DNA from: Prolixibacteraceae bacterium
Lineage (GTDB): Bacteria; Bacteroidota; Bacteroidia; Bacteroidales; Prolixibacteraceae
Direction of reading: 5' to 3'
Length of the DNA: 49,727 bases
NCBI GenBank assembly: GCA_019459525.1
Contig: JAIBEY010000073.1
Coordinates: forward strand, 1 to 49,727
In this document: positions 23,236 to 31,910 of the stretch, piece after piece
Layout: each line of letters opens with the position of its first letter
How positions within the stretch are numbered: position 1 is the stretch's first letter
The notes under the pieces: generated by a model
Databases searched by the model: none
What the model was told of the DNA's origin: nothing
What the model saw: only the letters and a program-made list of their open reading frames with translations
Program-made: the position numbers and the translations under genes

Positions 23236-26200
23236 ATGATGAATAAATTCATTCATACCATTCTAATTTCACTTCTTTGTTTCTCCTGTGGCAGGCAGCA
23301 GAAGCAAGATAAAACATTAGTTTCTAATCCGTTGACGATTGAATCCAATGGGTATATTGTTCCTGCCGACAGCATGGCAACCCCCAAAACAATACCTGCA
23401 GGCAAACCCACCAGTACACCTGTAAGCAAACCAACGGTTGTTTATACCAACGACAACGAACGTCCGGCCAAAAAGCCGAAAGTCATTTTATCCGGCATCC
23501 CCCGAGTAATTACCCCCGGCCAGAATTCCGTTTTAATTCCTAAAACAGTACCCGCCATTAACAATCCTATTGTGGCAGGCATCCCTGAAGTAGAAATTGT
23601 GAAAGATGCCTATATCAAAGATCAAAACGCTCAGAATTTCAGCACATTTGGCAAACATCAGGGATTAAAATACAGTTCAATCAATTGCCAAGTGCAAGAC
23701 CAAAGCGGAAACATCTGGTTTTGTACCTATGGCGGAGGTGTATCGAAATACGATGGAAAATCGTTTACGCATTACACCGAGAATGAAGGATTAAGCAATA
23801 ATCGGGTTTGGTCGGTTCTTCAGGACAAAGAAGGAAACCTCTGGTTCGGAACCGATGGCGGAGGAGTATCGAAATACGATGGGCAATGGTTTACGAATTA
23901 TACCGAGAAGGAAGGGTTACTCAACAATTCAGTATTGTCGATTTTGCAGGATAAAAATGGCAACATCTGGTTTGCAACCGTTGCAGGTGTATCCAGGTAC
24001 GATGGAAAATCGTTCACTCATTTTACTGAGAAAGAAGGCCTGGCAAACAATACTGTTTTGTCTGTTTTTCAGGATAAAGACGGGAATATCTGGTTTGGCA
24101 CCGGAGAAGGCGGAGTTTCGAAATACGATGGGAAATCGTTCACCAATTTTACTGTAAAGGAAGGTTTACCAAGCAATTCGATTTCGTCGATCATACAGGA
24201 TATAAGCGGCAATCTTTGGTTCGGAACTTATGGTGGTGTATCAAGATATGACGGAAAATCATTCCTGAACTTCACTGAACAAGAAGGATTATCAAACAAT
24301 AAAGTGTATAGTGTATTGCAAGATATTGATGGGATATTCTGGTTTGGAACATATGGCGGCGGGGTATCCAAACTTGTCCTGAACGAAAATGAAGTGTACG
24401 ATCCAAAATTACGTTCGACAGTAATTGGCCATTTCACCCATTTTTCCGTCAGCGAAGGTTTAAGCAACGATATTGTCTATAGCATTTTACAAGACAAAAG
24501 CGACAATCTATGGTTTGGCACCAATGGAGGAGTCAGTAAGTATGGAGGAAAATTATTTACACATTTCACCCGGGAAGAAGGTCTGAGCAATACTAAAGTT
24601 TACAGTATCCTTACGGATAAGAAGGGAGACGTCTGGCTGGGTACTTTTGGCGGAGGTGTATCGAGATACGACGGGCAATCATTTACTCATTTCTCCGAGG
24701 AAGAGGGTCTAACGAACAGTAAGATTTTTAGCATTGCTCAGGACCAAAGCGGCAATTTATGGTTTGGGACCGACGGAAGTGGTGCAATCAAATATGATGG
24801 AAAATCGTTTACAAATTATACCACAAAAGAAGGATTAGGTAACAATAAAGTCTATTCCATTTTAGCGGACAAAACTGGCAATCTCTGGTTTGGGACTTAT
24901 GGAGGAGGCGTATCAAAATTCGATGGAAGATCGTTTACCAATTTTACAAAGAAGGAAGGATTGTGCAACAATTATGTGTTGTGTATTTTTCAGGATCATA
25001 TCGGAAACATATGGCTGGGTACCGATGGAGGGGGCGTGTCGAAATTTAGCTTAGACTCCGCAATGGAATACTCCGGAAAATCGTTGATCGAACCATTAAA
25101 GTATAGTTTCACCAACTTCACCACCAATGAAGGATTAAGCCACAATTATATTTTTAGCATTTCTCAGGACAAATACGAAAATATGTGGTTTGGTACCGGC
25201 GGTGGAGGCGCGTCAAGATATGACGGAAAATCGTTTACTCATTTTACCGAAAAGGAAGGATTAGACAATGAGTTTGTTCTAAGCATTTTTCGGGACAAAA
25301 CAGACAACCTATGGTTTGGCACCCGCTTTGGCCTCTATAAATTAAATTCTGAAAACTCAAACCTTAAAGCCAACAATCCGAAATTGCCGCTATTTAAAAA
25401 TTATGGATACGAAGATGGTTTCCTGGGTATTGGGTGCAACCGTGGGGCAATCGATCAGGACCATTCGGGCACCATTTGGATTGGCACCAACGACAGGCTA
25501 ACCGCATACCATCCGGGAGGCGATAAAGCTGACACCATTCCACCAAATATTCAATTAACAGGCCTTGAGATATTCAACGAAAAAATTAGCTGGTCTGACT
25601 TACTCCGCCCAACTTCTTCTACCAAACAAAACCGGTTTGAGGTAAAAGATACAAGTATTGTTTTGGGGAACGGTGTAACTGTTACCGATTTTGATTTTAA
25701 CGAAACCACAAAGTGGTATGGAATTCCACTGGATCTAAGCCTAAAATACAACAATAATTTCCTCACATTCTCATTTATCGGAATAACCCAGACTCAAAGT
25801 AAAAAGGTAAAATACAAACACCAGTTAGTCGGGCTCGACGAAAACTGGAGTGCAACAACGTTAAGTAGTGAAGCCTCATACAGTAATTTATCGCCAGGCA
25901 GTTATACGTTCAAAGTTAAGGCTGTAAATAGCGAAGGGGATTGGAGTAACGAATTTACTTACTCCTTCACCATTCGTCCTCCTTGGTGGAAATCGGGATG
26001 GTTTAGGCTACTTATGGTGGTATTTGTTATTGCGGGCTTGTTAATTTTTTATCGTTGGCGTATCGATTCGCTAAAAAAACGGCAAAAACACCTGGAGCGG
26101 ATTGTAGAGGAAAAAACAGCTAAAGTTGTAAAACAGAGCAAGGAATTGCGAGCCATCAACGAAGAACTTACGCAGCAAAAAGAAGAACTTGAAATTGCGA

Positions 26201-26913
26201 ATGCTACGAAAGACAAATTCTTTTCCATCATTGCTCATGACCTTCGCAGTCCTTTCAATGGTTTTTTAGGACTAACCGAAATTATGGCTGAAGAATTATC
26301 GAGCCTGTCATTAACCGACATACAGAACCTTGCCCTCAGTATGAAAAAGTCTGCCAACAACCTTCACCATTTGTTGGAGAATTTGCTGCAGTGGTCGCAA
26401 TTGCAGAAGGGGGCATTGCGGTTCAATCCTGAAGTTTGTCAATTGAGGTCTCTTGCGGAAGTAAGTATTGCTGTGATAACTGAACCTGCCAGAAATAAAG
26501 GAATTAAACTCGTTAATAAAATTCCCGAAGGATTAGATGTTTTAGCCGACTGTAATATGCTTCAGGCCATTATCAGAAATCTGGTATCCAATGCATTGAA
26601 ATTCACATCCAAAGGAGGGAAAATTACAATTAATGCAAAATCACTGGAAGACGATGGAATTGAAGTTTCCATCCAGGATACCGGCATTGGCATGAATCCG
26701 GATTTACTCTCAAAGCTTTTCCGGATTGATGAAAAAATAAGTAGGAAAGGCACAAATGACGAACCGAGTACCGGATTAGGATTAATTCTTTGTAAAGAAT
26801 TTGTTGAGAAACACCAGGGGATGATTCGGGTTGAAAGTGAAGTTGGAAAAGGAAGTATATTTTATTTTACCATTTTTGGGCAAAAACAAAAAGAAAAGAT
26901 TCAACAACCTTGA
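23236..26913 (+). CDS. Beta-propeller sensor histidine kinase (two-component regulator propeller, Y_Y_Y domain)
   Basis: A sensor kinase of about 1225 residues. It starts with a signal peptide that may be a lipobox (LLCFSCG) and a Pro/Thr-rich linker (about 30-125). From about residue 145 to 760 there are some 14 propeller repeats of the DKxGNLWFGTxGGGVSKYDG type, which form a large periplasmic sensor. A Y_Y_Y domain follows (about 825-915), then one membrane helix (about 922-940), a coiled coil and HisKA with the H-box IIAHDLRSP (His about 1001). The HATPase domain has NALKF, DTGIGM and TGLGL. It lacks the receiver and AraC domains of full hybrid systems, and no response regulator is next to it. 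Start: the longest frame begins at GTG 23233; the ATG at 23236 or 23239 is more likely. Confidence 0.9.
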   Translation: MMNKFIHTILISLLCFSCGRQQKQDKTLVSNPLTIESNGYIVPADSMATPKTIPAGKPTSTPVSKPTVVYTNDNERPAKKPKVILSGIPRVITPGQNSVLIPKTVPAINNPIVAGIPEVEIVKDAYIKDQNAQNFSTFGKHQGLKYSSINCQVQDQSGNIWFCTYGGGVSKYDGKSFTHYTENEGLSNNRVWSVLQDKEGNLWFGTDGGGVSKYDGQWFTNYTEKEGLLNNSVLSILQDKNGNIWFATVAGVSRYDGKSFTHFTEKEGLANNTVLSVFQDKDGNIWFGTGEGGVSKYDGKSFTNFTVKEGLPSNSISSIIQDISGNLWFGTYGGVSRYDGKSFLNFTEQEGLSNNKVYSVLQDIDGIFWFGTYGGGVSKLVLNENEVYDPKLRSTVIGHFTHFSVSEGLSNDIVYSILQDKSDNLWFGTNGGVSKYGGKLFTHFTREEGLSNTKVYSILTDKKGDVWLGTFGGGVSRYDGQSFTHFSEEEGLTNSKIFSIAQDQSGNLWFGTDGSGAIKYDGKSFTNYTTKEGLGNNKVYSILADKTGNLWFGTYGGGVSKFDGRSFTNFTKKEGLCNNYVLCIFQDHIGNIWLGTDGGGVSKFSLDSAMEYSGKSLIEPLKYSFTNFTTNEGLSHNYIFSISQDKYENMWFGTGGGGASRYDGKSFTHFTEKEGLDNEFVLSIFRDKTDNLWFGTRFGLYKLNSENSNLKANNPKLPLFKNYGYEDGFLGIGCNRGAIDQDHSGTIWIGTNDRLTAYHPGGDKADTIPPNIQLTGLEIFNEKISWSDLLRPTSSTKQNRFEVKDTSIVLGNGVTVTDFDFNETTKWYGIPLDLSLKYNNNFLTFSFIGITQTQSKKVKYKHQLVGLDENWSATTLSSEASYSNLSPGSYTFKVKAVNSEGDWSNEFTYSFTIRPPWWKSGWFRLLMVVFVIAGLLIFYRWRIDSLKKRQKHLERIVEEKTAKVVKQSKELRAINEELTQQKEELEIANATKDKFFSIIAHDLRSPFNGFLGLTEIMAEELSSLSLTDIQNLALSMKKSANNLHHLLENLLQWSQLQKGALRFNPEVCQLRSLAEVSIAVITEPARNKGIKLVNKIPEGLDVLADCNMLQAIIRNLVSNALKFTSKGGKITINAKSLEDDGIEVSIQDTGIGMNPDLLSKLFRIDEKISRKGTNDEPSTGLGLILCKEFVEKHQGMIRVESEVGKGSIFYFTIFGQKQKEKIQQP

Positions 26914-26966
26914 ATTTATATTTCTCCTGACATCGGCACGTTTCTCAATTGTCCCGACTTATAAAG

Positions 26967-27039
26967 AGCCTCTCATGGGACTCGAACCCACGACCTGCTC
27001 ATTACGAATGAGCTGCTCTACCAGCTGAGCTAAAGAGGC
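26967..27039 (-). tRNA. tRNA-Thr (anticodon CGU)
   Basis: The minus strand folds into a complete cloverleaf of 73 nt. The acceptor arm is GCCTCTT/GAGAGGC with one G-T pair. The D-arm has GCTC/GAGC, and the anticodon stem GCTCA/TGAGC encloses the loop TTCGTAA, so the anticodon is CGT and it reads ACG (Thr). The T-arm GTGGG/CCCAT carries the loop TTCGAGT. The CCA end is not encoded (TCT follows). It lies between the end of the propeller kinase and the terminator of the leftward alpha-oxoamine synthase gene. Confidence 0.96.
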
Positions 27040-27061
27040 AATATCTGATCCTAAAGGTAAA

Positions 27062-27090
27062 TAGAAAAACCATCCCCGGAGGGATGGTTT
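27062..27090 (-). terminator. Terminator after the alpha-oxoamine synthase gene
   Basis: AAACCATCCC (27067-27076) and GGGATGGTTT (27081-27090) form a perfect 10-bp stem with a 4-nt loop. On the minus strand the stem runs into TTTTTCTATTT. It separates the enzyme gene (ending at 27107) from the tRNA-Thr gene on the same strand. Confidence 0.85.
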
Positions 27091-27106
27091 GTATGAGACT
27101 TAAATA

Positions 27107-28354
27107 TTATTCGAGAACAGATGGAATTTGAGACAGGTTGTATTTTCCTTCTTCAAGTTTTCTCCTTACTTCAGAAAAAGCTTTGATGGTATATTCCACA
27201 TCTTCCAACGTATGCATGGCTGTTGGGATCAGGCGGAGCATAATTTGGCCTTTCGGGATAACCGGATAGGCAACTACAGAGCAAAATACATTGAAGTTTT
27301 CGCGAAGATCCATAACCACATTGGTTGCTTCACCAACACCACCATTAAAATATACCGGCGTAACACATGAATTGGTCACACCTAAATCGAAACCTTGTTC
27401 CCGTAAACCACTCTGAAGTTTATCAACAACATACCAAAGTTTTTCTCTCAGCTCCGGACGGGTGCGCAAAAGTTCAAGGCGCTTCAACGCACCGATTACC
27501 ATAGGCATTGGCAATGACTTGGCGAAAGTTTGTGAGCGCATGTTATATCGTAAAAAGTTGCAGATATCTTCGTCACAGGCAATAAATGCACCGATTCCAG
27601 CCATCGATTTGGCAAATGTACCAAACAATAAATCAATTTTATCCATTACTCCAAAGTGCTCTGGAGTTCCGGCTCCGGTTGCACCCATCGTTCCAAATCC
27701 GTGGGCATCGTCAACCAATAAACGGAAATTAAACTCTTCTTTAAATTTGGCAATTTCATCTAATTTACCAAGATCTCCGGCCATACCAAATACCCCTTCA
27801 GTAATTACCAGAATACCCCCACCCTGCTTCTCAGCCAAACGGGTTGCTTTAACCAGCATGTTCCGCAGACTATCCATATTGTTATGGGCATATACAAAAC
27901 GTTTACCCATATGCAAACGAACTCCGTCCAGAATACAGGCATGAGCCTCCGAGTCATAAACGATTACGTCGTTACGACCGCAAACGGCATCGATGATTGA
28001 CACCATTCCCTGATATCCGAAATTCAATAAAAAGGCATCTTGCTTACCTACAAATTTAGCCAGATTTTGCTCCAGTTCTTCGTGTTTACTTGTTTGCCCC
28101 GACATCATCCGGGCTCCCATTGGGTACGCCATACCGTAGTCAGCAGCGGCCTGAGCATCAGCTTCCCTTACTTCAGGATGATTGGCAAGACCGATGTAAT
28201 TGTTTAAACTCCAAACTAAAACCTCTTTACCCCTGAATTTCATTTTGGTGCCGATTTCGCCTTCCAGCTTTGGGAAAGCAAAGTATCCATGAGCCTGTTT
28301 CATGTATTTCCCCAGGCTACCCATGTTGTTCCTCAGTTTTTCAAAAATATCCAC
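27107..28354 (-). CDS. PLP-dependent alpha-oxoamine synthase (serine palmitoyltransferase/KBL/cysteate acyltransferase-like)
   Basis: A 415-residue fold-type I PLP enzyme that condenses an amino acid with an acyl thioester. Visible landmarks are the Asp/His pair in LLVDDAHGFGTMG (D216, H218), the cofactor-stacking His138 in DSEAHACILDG and the Schiff-base Lys249 in LFGTFAKSMAGIGAF. The family includes serine palmitoyltransferase, AONS (BioF), KBL and the cysteate acyltransferase of sulfonolipid synthesis. In Bacteroidota a sphingolipid or sulfonolipid role is likely, but the substrate cannot be read from the sequence. No bio or tdh genes are nearby. The start is GTG at 28352-28354, about 20 nt after the predicted transcript start; Met11 is an alternative. 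Confidence 0.8.
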   Translation of the reverse strand: MDIFEKLRNNMGSLGKYMKQAHGYFAFPKLEGEIGTKMKFRGKEVLVWSLNNYIGLANHPEVREADAQAAADYGMAYPMGARMMSGQTSKHEELEQNLAKFVGKQDAFLLNFGYQGMVSIIDAVCGRNDVIVYDSEAHACILDGVRLHMGKRFVYAHNNMDSLRNMLVKATRLAEKQGGGILVITEGVFGMAGDLGKLDEIAKFKEEFNFRLLVDDAHGFGTMGATGAGTPEHFGVMDKIDLLFGTFAKSMAGIGAFIACDEDICNFLRYNMRSQTFAKSLPMPMVIGALKRLELLRTRPELREKLWYVVDKLQSGLREQGFDLGVTNSCVTPVYFNGGVGEATNVVMDLRENFNVFCSVVAYPVIPKGQIMLRLIPTAMHTLEDVEYTIKAFSEVRRKLEEGKYNLSQIPSVLE

Positions 28355-28381
28355 TTTATTCTGGTTTTTAAATTAGCATTG

Positions 28382-28412
28382 CAAAAGTAATTTTTTTTAA
28401 GAAGTGTGCAAA
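28382..28412 (-). promoter_or_regulatory. Perfect-consensus promoter of the alpha-oxoamine synthase gene
   Basis: On the minus strand TTTG (complement of 28409-28412), exactly 19 nt, then TACTTTTG (complement of 28382-28389). This is an exact match to the TTTG-N19-TAnnTTTG consensus and the clearest promoter of the window. Confidence 0.8.
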
Positions 28413-28492
28413 TTTGTTAATTTAACCTAAACAGGATTGTTTTCTGGATAATTCATCCTATTTTTCGGCCATTAAATTTCTATAAAATAATG

Positions 28493-28500
28493 TATATTTG
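28493..28500 (+). promoter_or_regulatory. -7 element of the bamD-rpoZ-coaBC run
   Basis: TATATTTG (exact TAnnTTTG) lies 10 bp before the ATG at 28511 and inside the longest open frame. A start of transcription near 28506 would make the mRNA almost leaderless and rules out the upstream ATG at 28490. Confidence 0.5.
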
Positions 28501-28510
28501 CGCCATGTTA

Positions 28511-29323
28511 ATGAAAATGAGAAATTTCACATCAATAGCCTTCGTTTTTGTTCTGTTATTCAGTTCTTGCGGCGATTATAACAAGATCGTTAAAAGCACA
28601 GATTACGAATTTAAGTATAAAAAAGCACTCGAATATTACGAAGGTGGAGAATTTGTGCGCTCCTCAACTTTGTTAAAAGAGCTTATTAATATTGTGCGGG
28701 GTACAAGCCGGGCCGACAAAGTATATTATTATTATGCCAAAAGCCAGTTTGGTATGAAAGACTATATGATGGCAGGGCATTATTTCAAATCGCTGATCAA
28801 AGAATTTCCGAGAAGTGAATTTGCCGAAGAATCGCAGTTTATGGTTGGATATTGTTTCTATCTCGATTCTCCAAGCCCTCGTCTCGATCAGGGTGTTACG
28901 CAAAACGCTATTGATGCCTTACAATTGTTTATCAATTTATATCCGAAATCAAGCCGGTTGGAAGAAGCAAACCGACTCATCATCGAAATGCGTGATAAAC
29001 TGGTATATAAATCGTATTTAAGCGGCAGGCTTTATTACGATCTGGACAATTATAAAGCAGCTGTTGTAGCATTATCCTCATCGCTGAAAGATTTTCCGGA
29101 CACCAAATACCGCGAAGAGTTGATGTACATGCTGTTAAAAGCAAAGTATTTGTTAGCTATAAAAAGTGTTGAAGAAAAAAAACGTGAACGATTGAGTTCT
29201 GCGTTGGATGAATATTATACCTTTGTCGACGAATATCCGGAAAGCAAATACCGGAAAGAAGTTGAGAAGTATTATGCCACAACTGCAAAGTTGTTGAATT
29301 ACAAACCTGATTCAAATATTTAA
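28511..29323 (+). CDS. bamD: Outer membrane protein assembly factor BamD
   Basis: A 270-residue lipoprotein of the BamD/ComL family. The signal peptide with lipobox LLFSSC is followed by five or so TPR-like helix pairs, for example ALEYYEGGEFVRSSTLLKEL, AGHYFKSLIKEFPRSEFAEE and ALQLFINLYPKSSRLEEANR. BamD is the essential partner of BamA in inserting outer-membrane beta-barrels. The frame is open to an ATG at 28490, but a perfect -7 promoter element lies within that extension, so I use the ATG at 28511 (MKMRNFTSIAF). It is the first gene of a tightly packed run with rpoZ, coaBC, the DUF4835 gene and recN. Confidence 0.88.
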   Translation: MKMRNFTSIAFVFVLLFSSCGDYNKIVKSTDYEFKYKKALEYYEGGEFVRSSTLLKELINIVRGTSRADKVYYYYAKSQFGMKDYMMAGHYFKSLIKEFPRSEFAEESQFMVGYCFYLDSPSPRLDQGVTQNAIDALQLFINLYPKSSRLEEANRLIIEMRDKLVYKSYLSGRLYYDLDNYKAAVVALSSSLKDFPDTKYREELMYMLLKAKYLLAIKSVEEKKRERLSSALDEYYTFVDEYPESKYRKEVEKYYATTAKLLNYKPDSNI

Positions 29324-29328
29324 TACAT

Positions 29329-29667
29329 ATGGATTTTAAGAAAACAAAAGCAGAATCTACAACAATTTCGAGAGATTTAAGAGAGTTGGAAAGCCGTACC
29401 GGAAACATGTACGAAACCGTAATGATTCTGGCTAAACGTTCGAATCAGATTGCATCTGAAATGAAAGAAGAATTAAGTCAGAAATTGCAGGAGTTTGCAT
29501 CTTTCACTGATAATTTAGAAGAAGTATTTGAAAACCGCGAACAAATCGAGATTTCAAAATACTACGAACGCTTGCCAAAACCAACGTTGATCGCTTACGA
29601 AGAATTTGTAAACGATCAGATTTATCACCGTAATCCTGCCAAGGAAAACCGCAACAAAGAACTGTAA
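29329..29667 (+). CDS. rpoZ: RNA polymerase omega subunit (Rpb6-like, Bacteroidota type)
   Basis: A 112-residue soluble protein starting 5 bp after the bamD stop. It has the omega/Rpb6-like core GNMYETVMILAKRSNQIASE, followed by a helix-rich tail (DNLEEVFENREQIEISKYYE) characteristic of Bacteroidota homologues. Omega promotes assembly of the beta' subunit and affects sensitivity to ppGpp in other bacteria. The call rests on this core, its size and the typical bamD-rpoZ-coaBC gene order. Confidence 0.8.
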   Translation: MDFKKTKAESTTISRDLRELESRTGNMYETVMILAKRSNQIASEMKEELSQKLQEFASFTDNLEEVFENREQIEISKYYERLPKPTLIAYEEFVNDQIYHRNPAKENRNKEL

Positions 29668-29678
29668 TACAAGCCTTT

Positions 29679-30902
29679 ATGAGGCTATCAGGAAAACATA
29701 TTGTCCTCGGACTTACCGGAAGTATAGCTGCCTACAAGGCAGCTTATCTTTTAAGGGGCCTTATCAAAGAGGGCGCTGAAGTACAGGTTGTAATGACCCC
29801 TGCTGCCAAAGAATTTATTACCCCGGTTACCATGTCTGCCTTGTCGGGAAAACCAGTCGCTTCTGAGTTTTTCTCTGCAAACGACGGCACATGGTATTCT
29901 CATGTAGATATGGGGCAATGGGCTGATTTGCTACTGATAGCCCCGGCAACAGCCGCCACCATGGGAAAGATGGCTCATGGAATTTGCGACAACCTCTTAA
30001 TCACCACGTATTTATCGGCAAAATGCCAGGTAATGGTTGCGCCTGCCATGGATTTGGACATGTTTCGCCATCCGGCAAACGTAGCCAACATGGAAATTTT
30101 GCGTTCGTTCGGAAATATAATCATAGAGCCAGGCGAAGGAGAACTAGCCAGTGGTTTACATGGGAAAGGCCGAATGGAAGAGCCGGAAACGATTGTTGAA
30201 GAAGTGGTCAGTTTCTTTAATCAAAAAAAAAAACTGCTGAATAAGCATTTCCTGATCACCGCTGGCCCTACCTACGAAAAAATAGATCCTGTTCGTTTTA
30301 TCGGAAATTATTCTTCAGGCAAGATGGGATATGCCATTGCCAATAAGCTTGCCGGCGAAGGCGCGAAGGTTACGATTGTTTCTGGCCCGGTACAAATCAA
30401 AAATGTACATCCTCAAATAACTGTCATTCCGGTTGAATCGGCAGGAGAAATGCTGGAAAAATGCTTATCTGTTTTTCCGGAAGTTGATGGTGCAGTAATG
30501 TGCGCCGCTGTTGCAGATTTCACTCCTGAAAATTATTCGCCAACCAAAGTAAAACGAGAAAAAGACGAACTAATCATACGGTTAAAACCAACCAGCGATA
30601 TTGCCGGTACTTTGGGCCAGTTAAAAACAGAGAAACAACTTCTGGTTGGATTTGCCCTCGAAACGAATAATGAATTGGAAAACGCTGGCAGGAAACTAAA
30701 AAAGAAGAACCTGGATTTTATTGTTTTAAACTCTATGAACGATCGAGGTGCAGGGTTTGGTGGAGACACCAATAAAATTACAATGATTGATCAGAACAAT
30801 AATCAGGCATTTTTTGAGTTAAAATCAAAGACTGAAGTTGCTTCGGACATTGTGGACAAAATGGTACTTATCCTGGAGCAAAAAGAAGGTCGGAGAGAAT
30901 AA
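29679..30902 (+). CDS. coaBC: Bifunctional phosphopantothenoylcysteine decarboxylase / phosphopantothenate-cysteine ligase
   Basis: A 407-residue enzyme catalysing two steps of coenzyme A synthesis. Residues 1-180 form the FMN-binding CoaC decarboxylase (GLTGSIAAYKAAYLLRGL; His75 in SHVDMGQWAD). Residues 190-405 form the CoaB ligase (LITAGPTYEKIDPVRFIGNY, SSGKMGYAIA, AAVADFTP, and the Lys of KVKREKDEL). Two usually conserved CoaC positions differ: the PxMNxxMW motif reads PAMDLDMF (Asp125 instead of Asn), and the ACGD-type flexible loop reads LASGLHGKGRM (Ser158 instead of Cys). It is 11 bp after rpoZ and 15 bp before the DUF4835 gene. Confidence 0.94.
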   Translation: MRLSGKHIVLGLTGSIAAYKAAYLLRGLIKEGAEVQVVMTPAAKEFITPVTMSALSGKPVASEFFSANDGTWYSHVDMGQWADLLLIAPATAATMGKMAHGICDNLLITTYLSAKCQVMVAPAMDLDMFRHPANVANMEILRSFGNIIIEPGEGELASGLHGKGRMEEPETIVEEVVSFFNQKKKLLNKHFLITAGPTYEKIDPVRFIGNYSSGKMGYAIANKLAGEGAKVTIVSGPVQIKNVHPQITVIPVESAGEMLEKCLSVFPEVDGAVMCAAVADFTPENYSPTKVKREKDELIIRLKPTSDIAGTLGQLKTEKQLLVGFALETNNELENAGRKLKKKNLDFIVLNSMNDRGAGFGGDTNKITMIDQNNNQAFFELKSKTEVASDIVDKMVLILEQKEGRRE

Positions 30903-30917
30903 GAATAAATTGCTGAT

Positions 30918-31826
30918 ATGAAACGATACTTGTTGATTTTCTTTGTGTTAGTCGTTAATCTTAGTGCAACTTTTGCACAAGAATTACGCTGTAATATTAG
31001 CATCTCAGCTCAAAAAATACAAGGCGCCAACCGAACGTTGTTTGAAACCATGCAGTCAGACCTGTATGAGTTTATGAATAACCGAAAATGGACCGATCAT
31101 CAGTATTCTATGGATGAACGGATTGAGTGTAATATTTTCATTAATCTGGACGAACAGATCTCTTCTGATGAGTTTAAAGGAAGTATCCAGGTTCAGGCAC
31201 GCCGCCCGGTATTTAATGCTTCCTACGAAACAATCTTATTGAACATCAAAGACAACGATTTTCACGCCAAATACGTGGAATACCAGACACTTGAATTTAA
31301 TGAAACTTCGAACAAAGACAACCTGACCAATATTTTAGCTTATTATGCTTACATTGTTTTAGGTATGGATTACGATTCGTTCACTCCCGAAGGTGGAACT
31401 GAATTTTTCCAGAAGGCATTAACGATTGTAAACAATTCGCAAAATGCCCGGGAGAAAGGCTGGAAAGCCTACGAAAGCGAACGTAACCGCTATTGGCTGG
31501 TCGAGAATATCTTAAATAAATCGTATGCCGGATTCAGGAACTGCACGTATCAATACCATCGTCAAGGGCTTGATTTAATGTCGGATAAGGCTCCGGATGG
31601 CCGCGGGGTAATTGCCGAATCGTTAAAATCAATTCAAAAGGTTTTTAGGTCGCGCCCATCATTATATATTCTTCAGGTCTTTTTTGATGCCAAATCAGAC
31701 GAACTGGTCAATATTTTCTCCAAGTCATTTCCTGACGAACGGGCCAGAGTTGTAGCTATTTTAAACGAGTGTGATCCATCGAACGGGAGCAAATACGAAA
31801 AAATAACCAAGGCTGAAGGTTTTTGA
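30918..31826 (+). CDS. DUF4835 family secreted protein
   Basis: A 302-residue protein with a clear signal peptide (residues 1-20, ending SATFAQ). The mature N-terminus ELRCNISISAQKIQGANRTL and the blocks AYYAYIVLGMDYDSFTPEGG and NAREKGWKAYESERNRYWLV are what I know of DUF4835. That family has no assigned function and typically lies between coaBC and recN in Bacteroidota. It is predicted to be periplasmic or outer-membrane associated. A 72-84 bp gap separates it from recN. Confidence 0.85.
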   Translation: MKRYLLIFFVLVVNLSATFAQELRCNISISAQKIQGANRTLFETMQSDLYEFMNNRKWTDHQYSMDERIECNIFINLDEQISSDEFKGSIQVQARRPVFNASYETILLNIKDNDFHAKYVEYQTLEFNETSNKDNLTNILAYYAYIVLGMDYDSFTPEGGTEFFQKALTIVNNSQNAREKGWKAYESERNRYWLVENILNKSYAGFRNCTYQYHRQGLDLMSDKAPDGRGVIAESLKSIQKVFRSRPSLYILQVFFDAKSDELVNIFSKSFPDERARVVAILNECDPSNGSKYEKITKAEGF

Positions 31827-31910
31827 AATTTGAATAAACGATTATCTTTATAACCGGTTTAATCACGTCTTTCGTTATCTTCGTTCGCTCATTTAAAATT
31901 GCAATTTCCC

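Noticed and set aside
26831-27028. Open frame running from the end of the propeller kinase through the tRNA
   Set aside because: It overlaps tRNA-Thr antisense; the translated end (MGLEPTTCSLRMSC) is the typical artefact of a tRNA gene read on the wrong strand.
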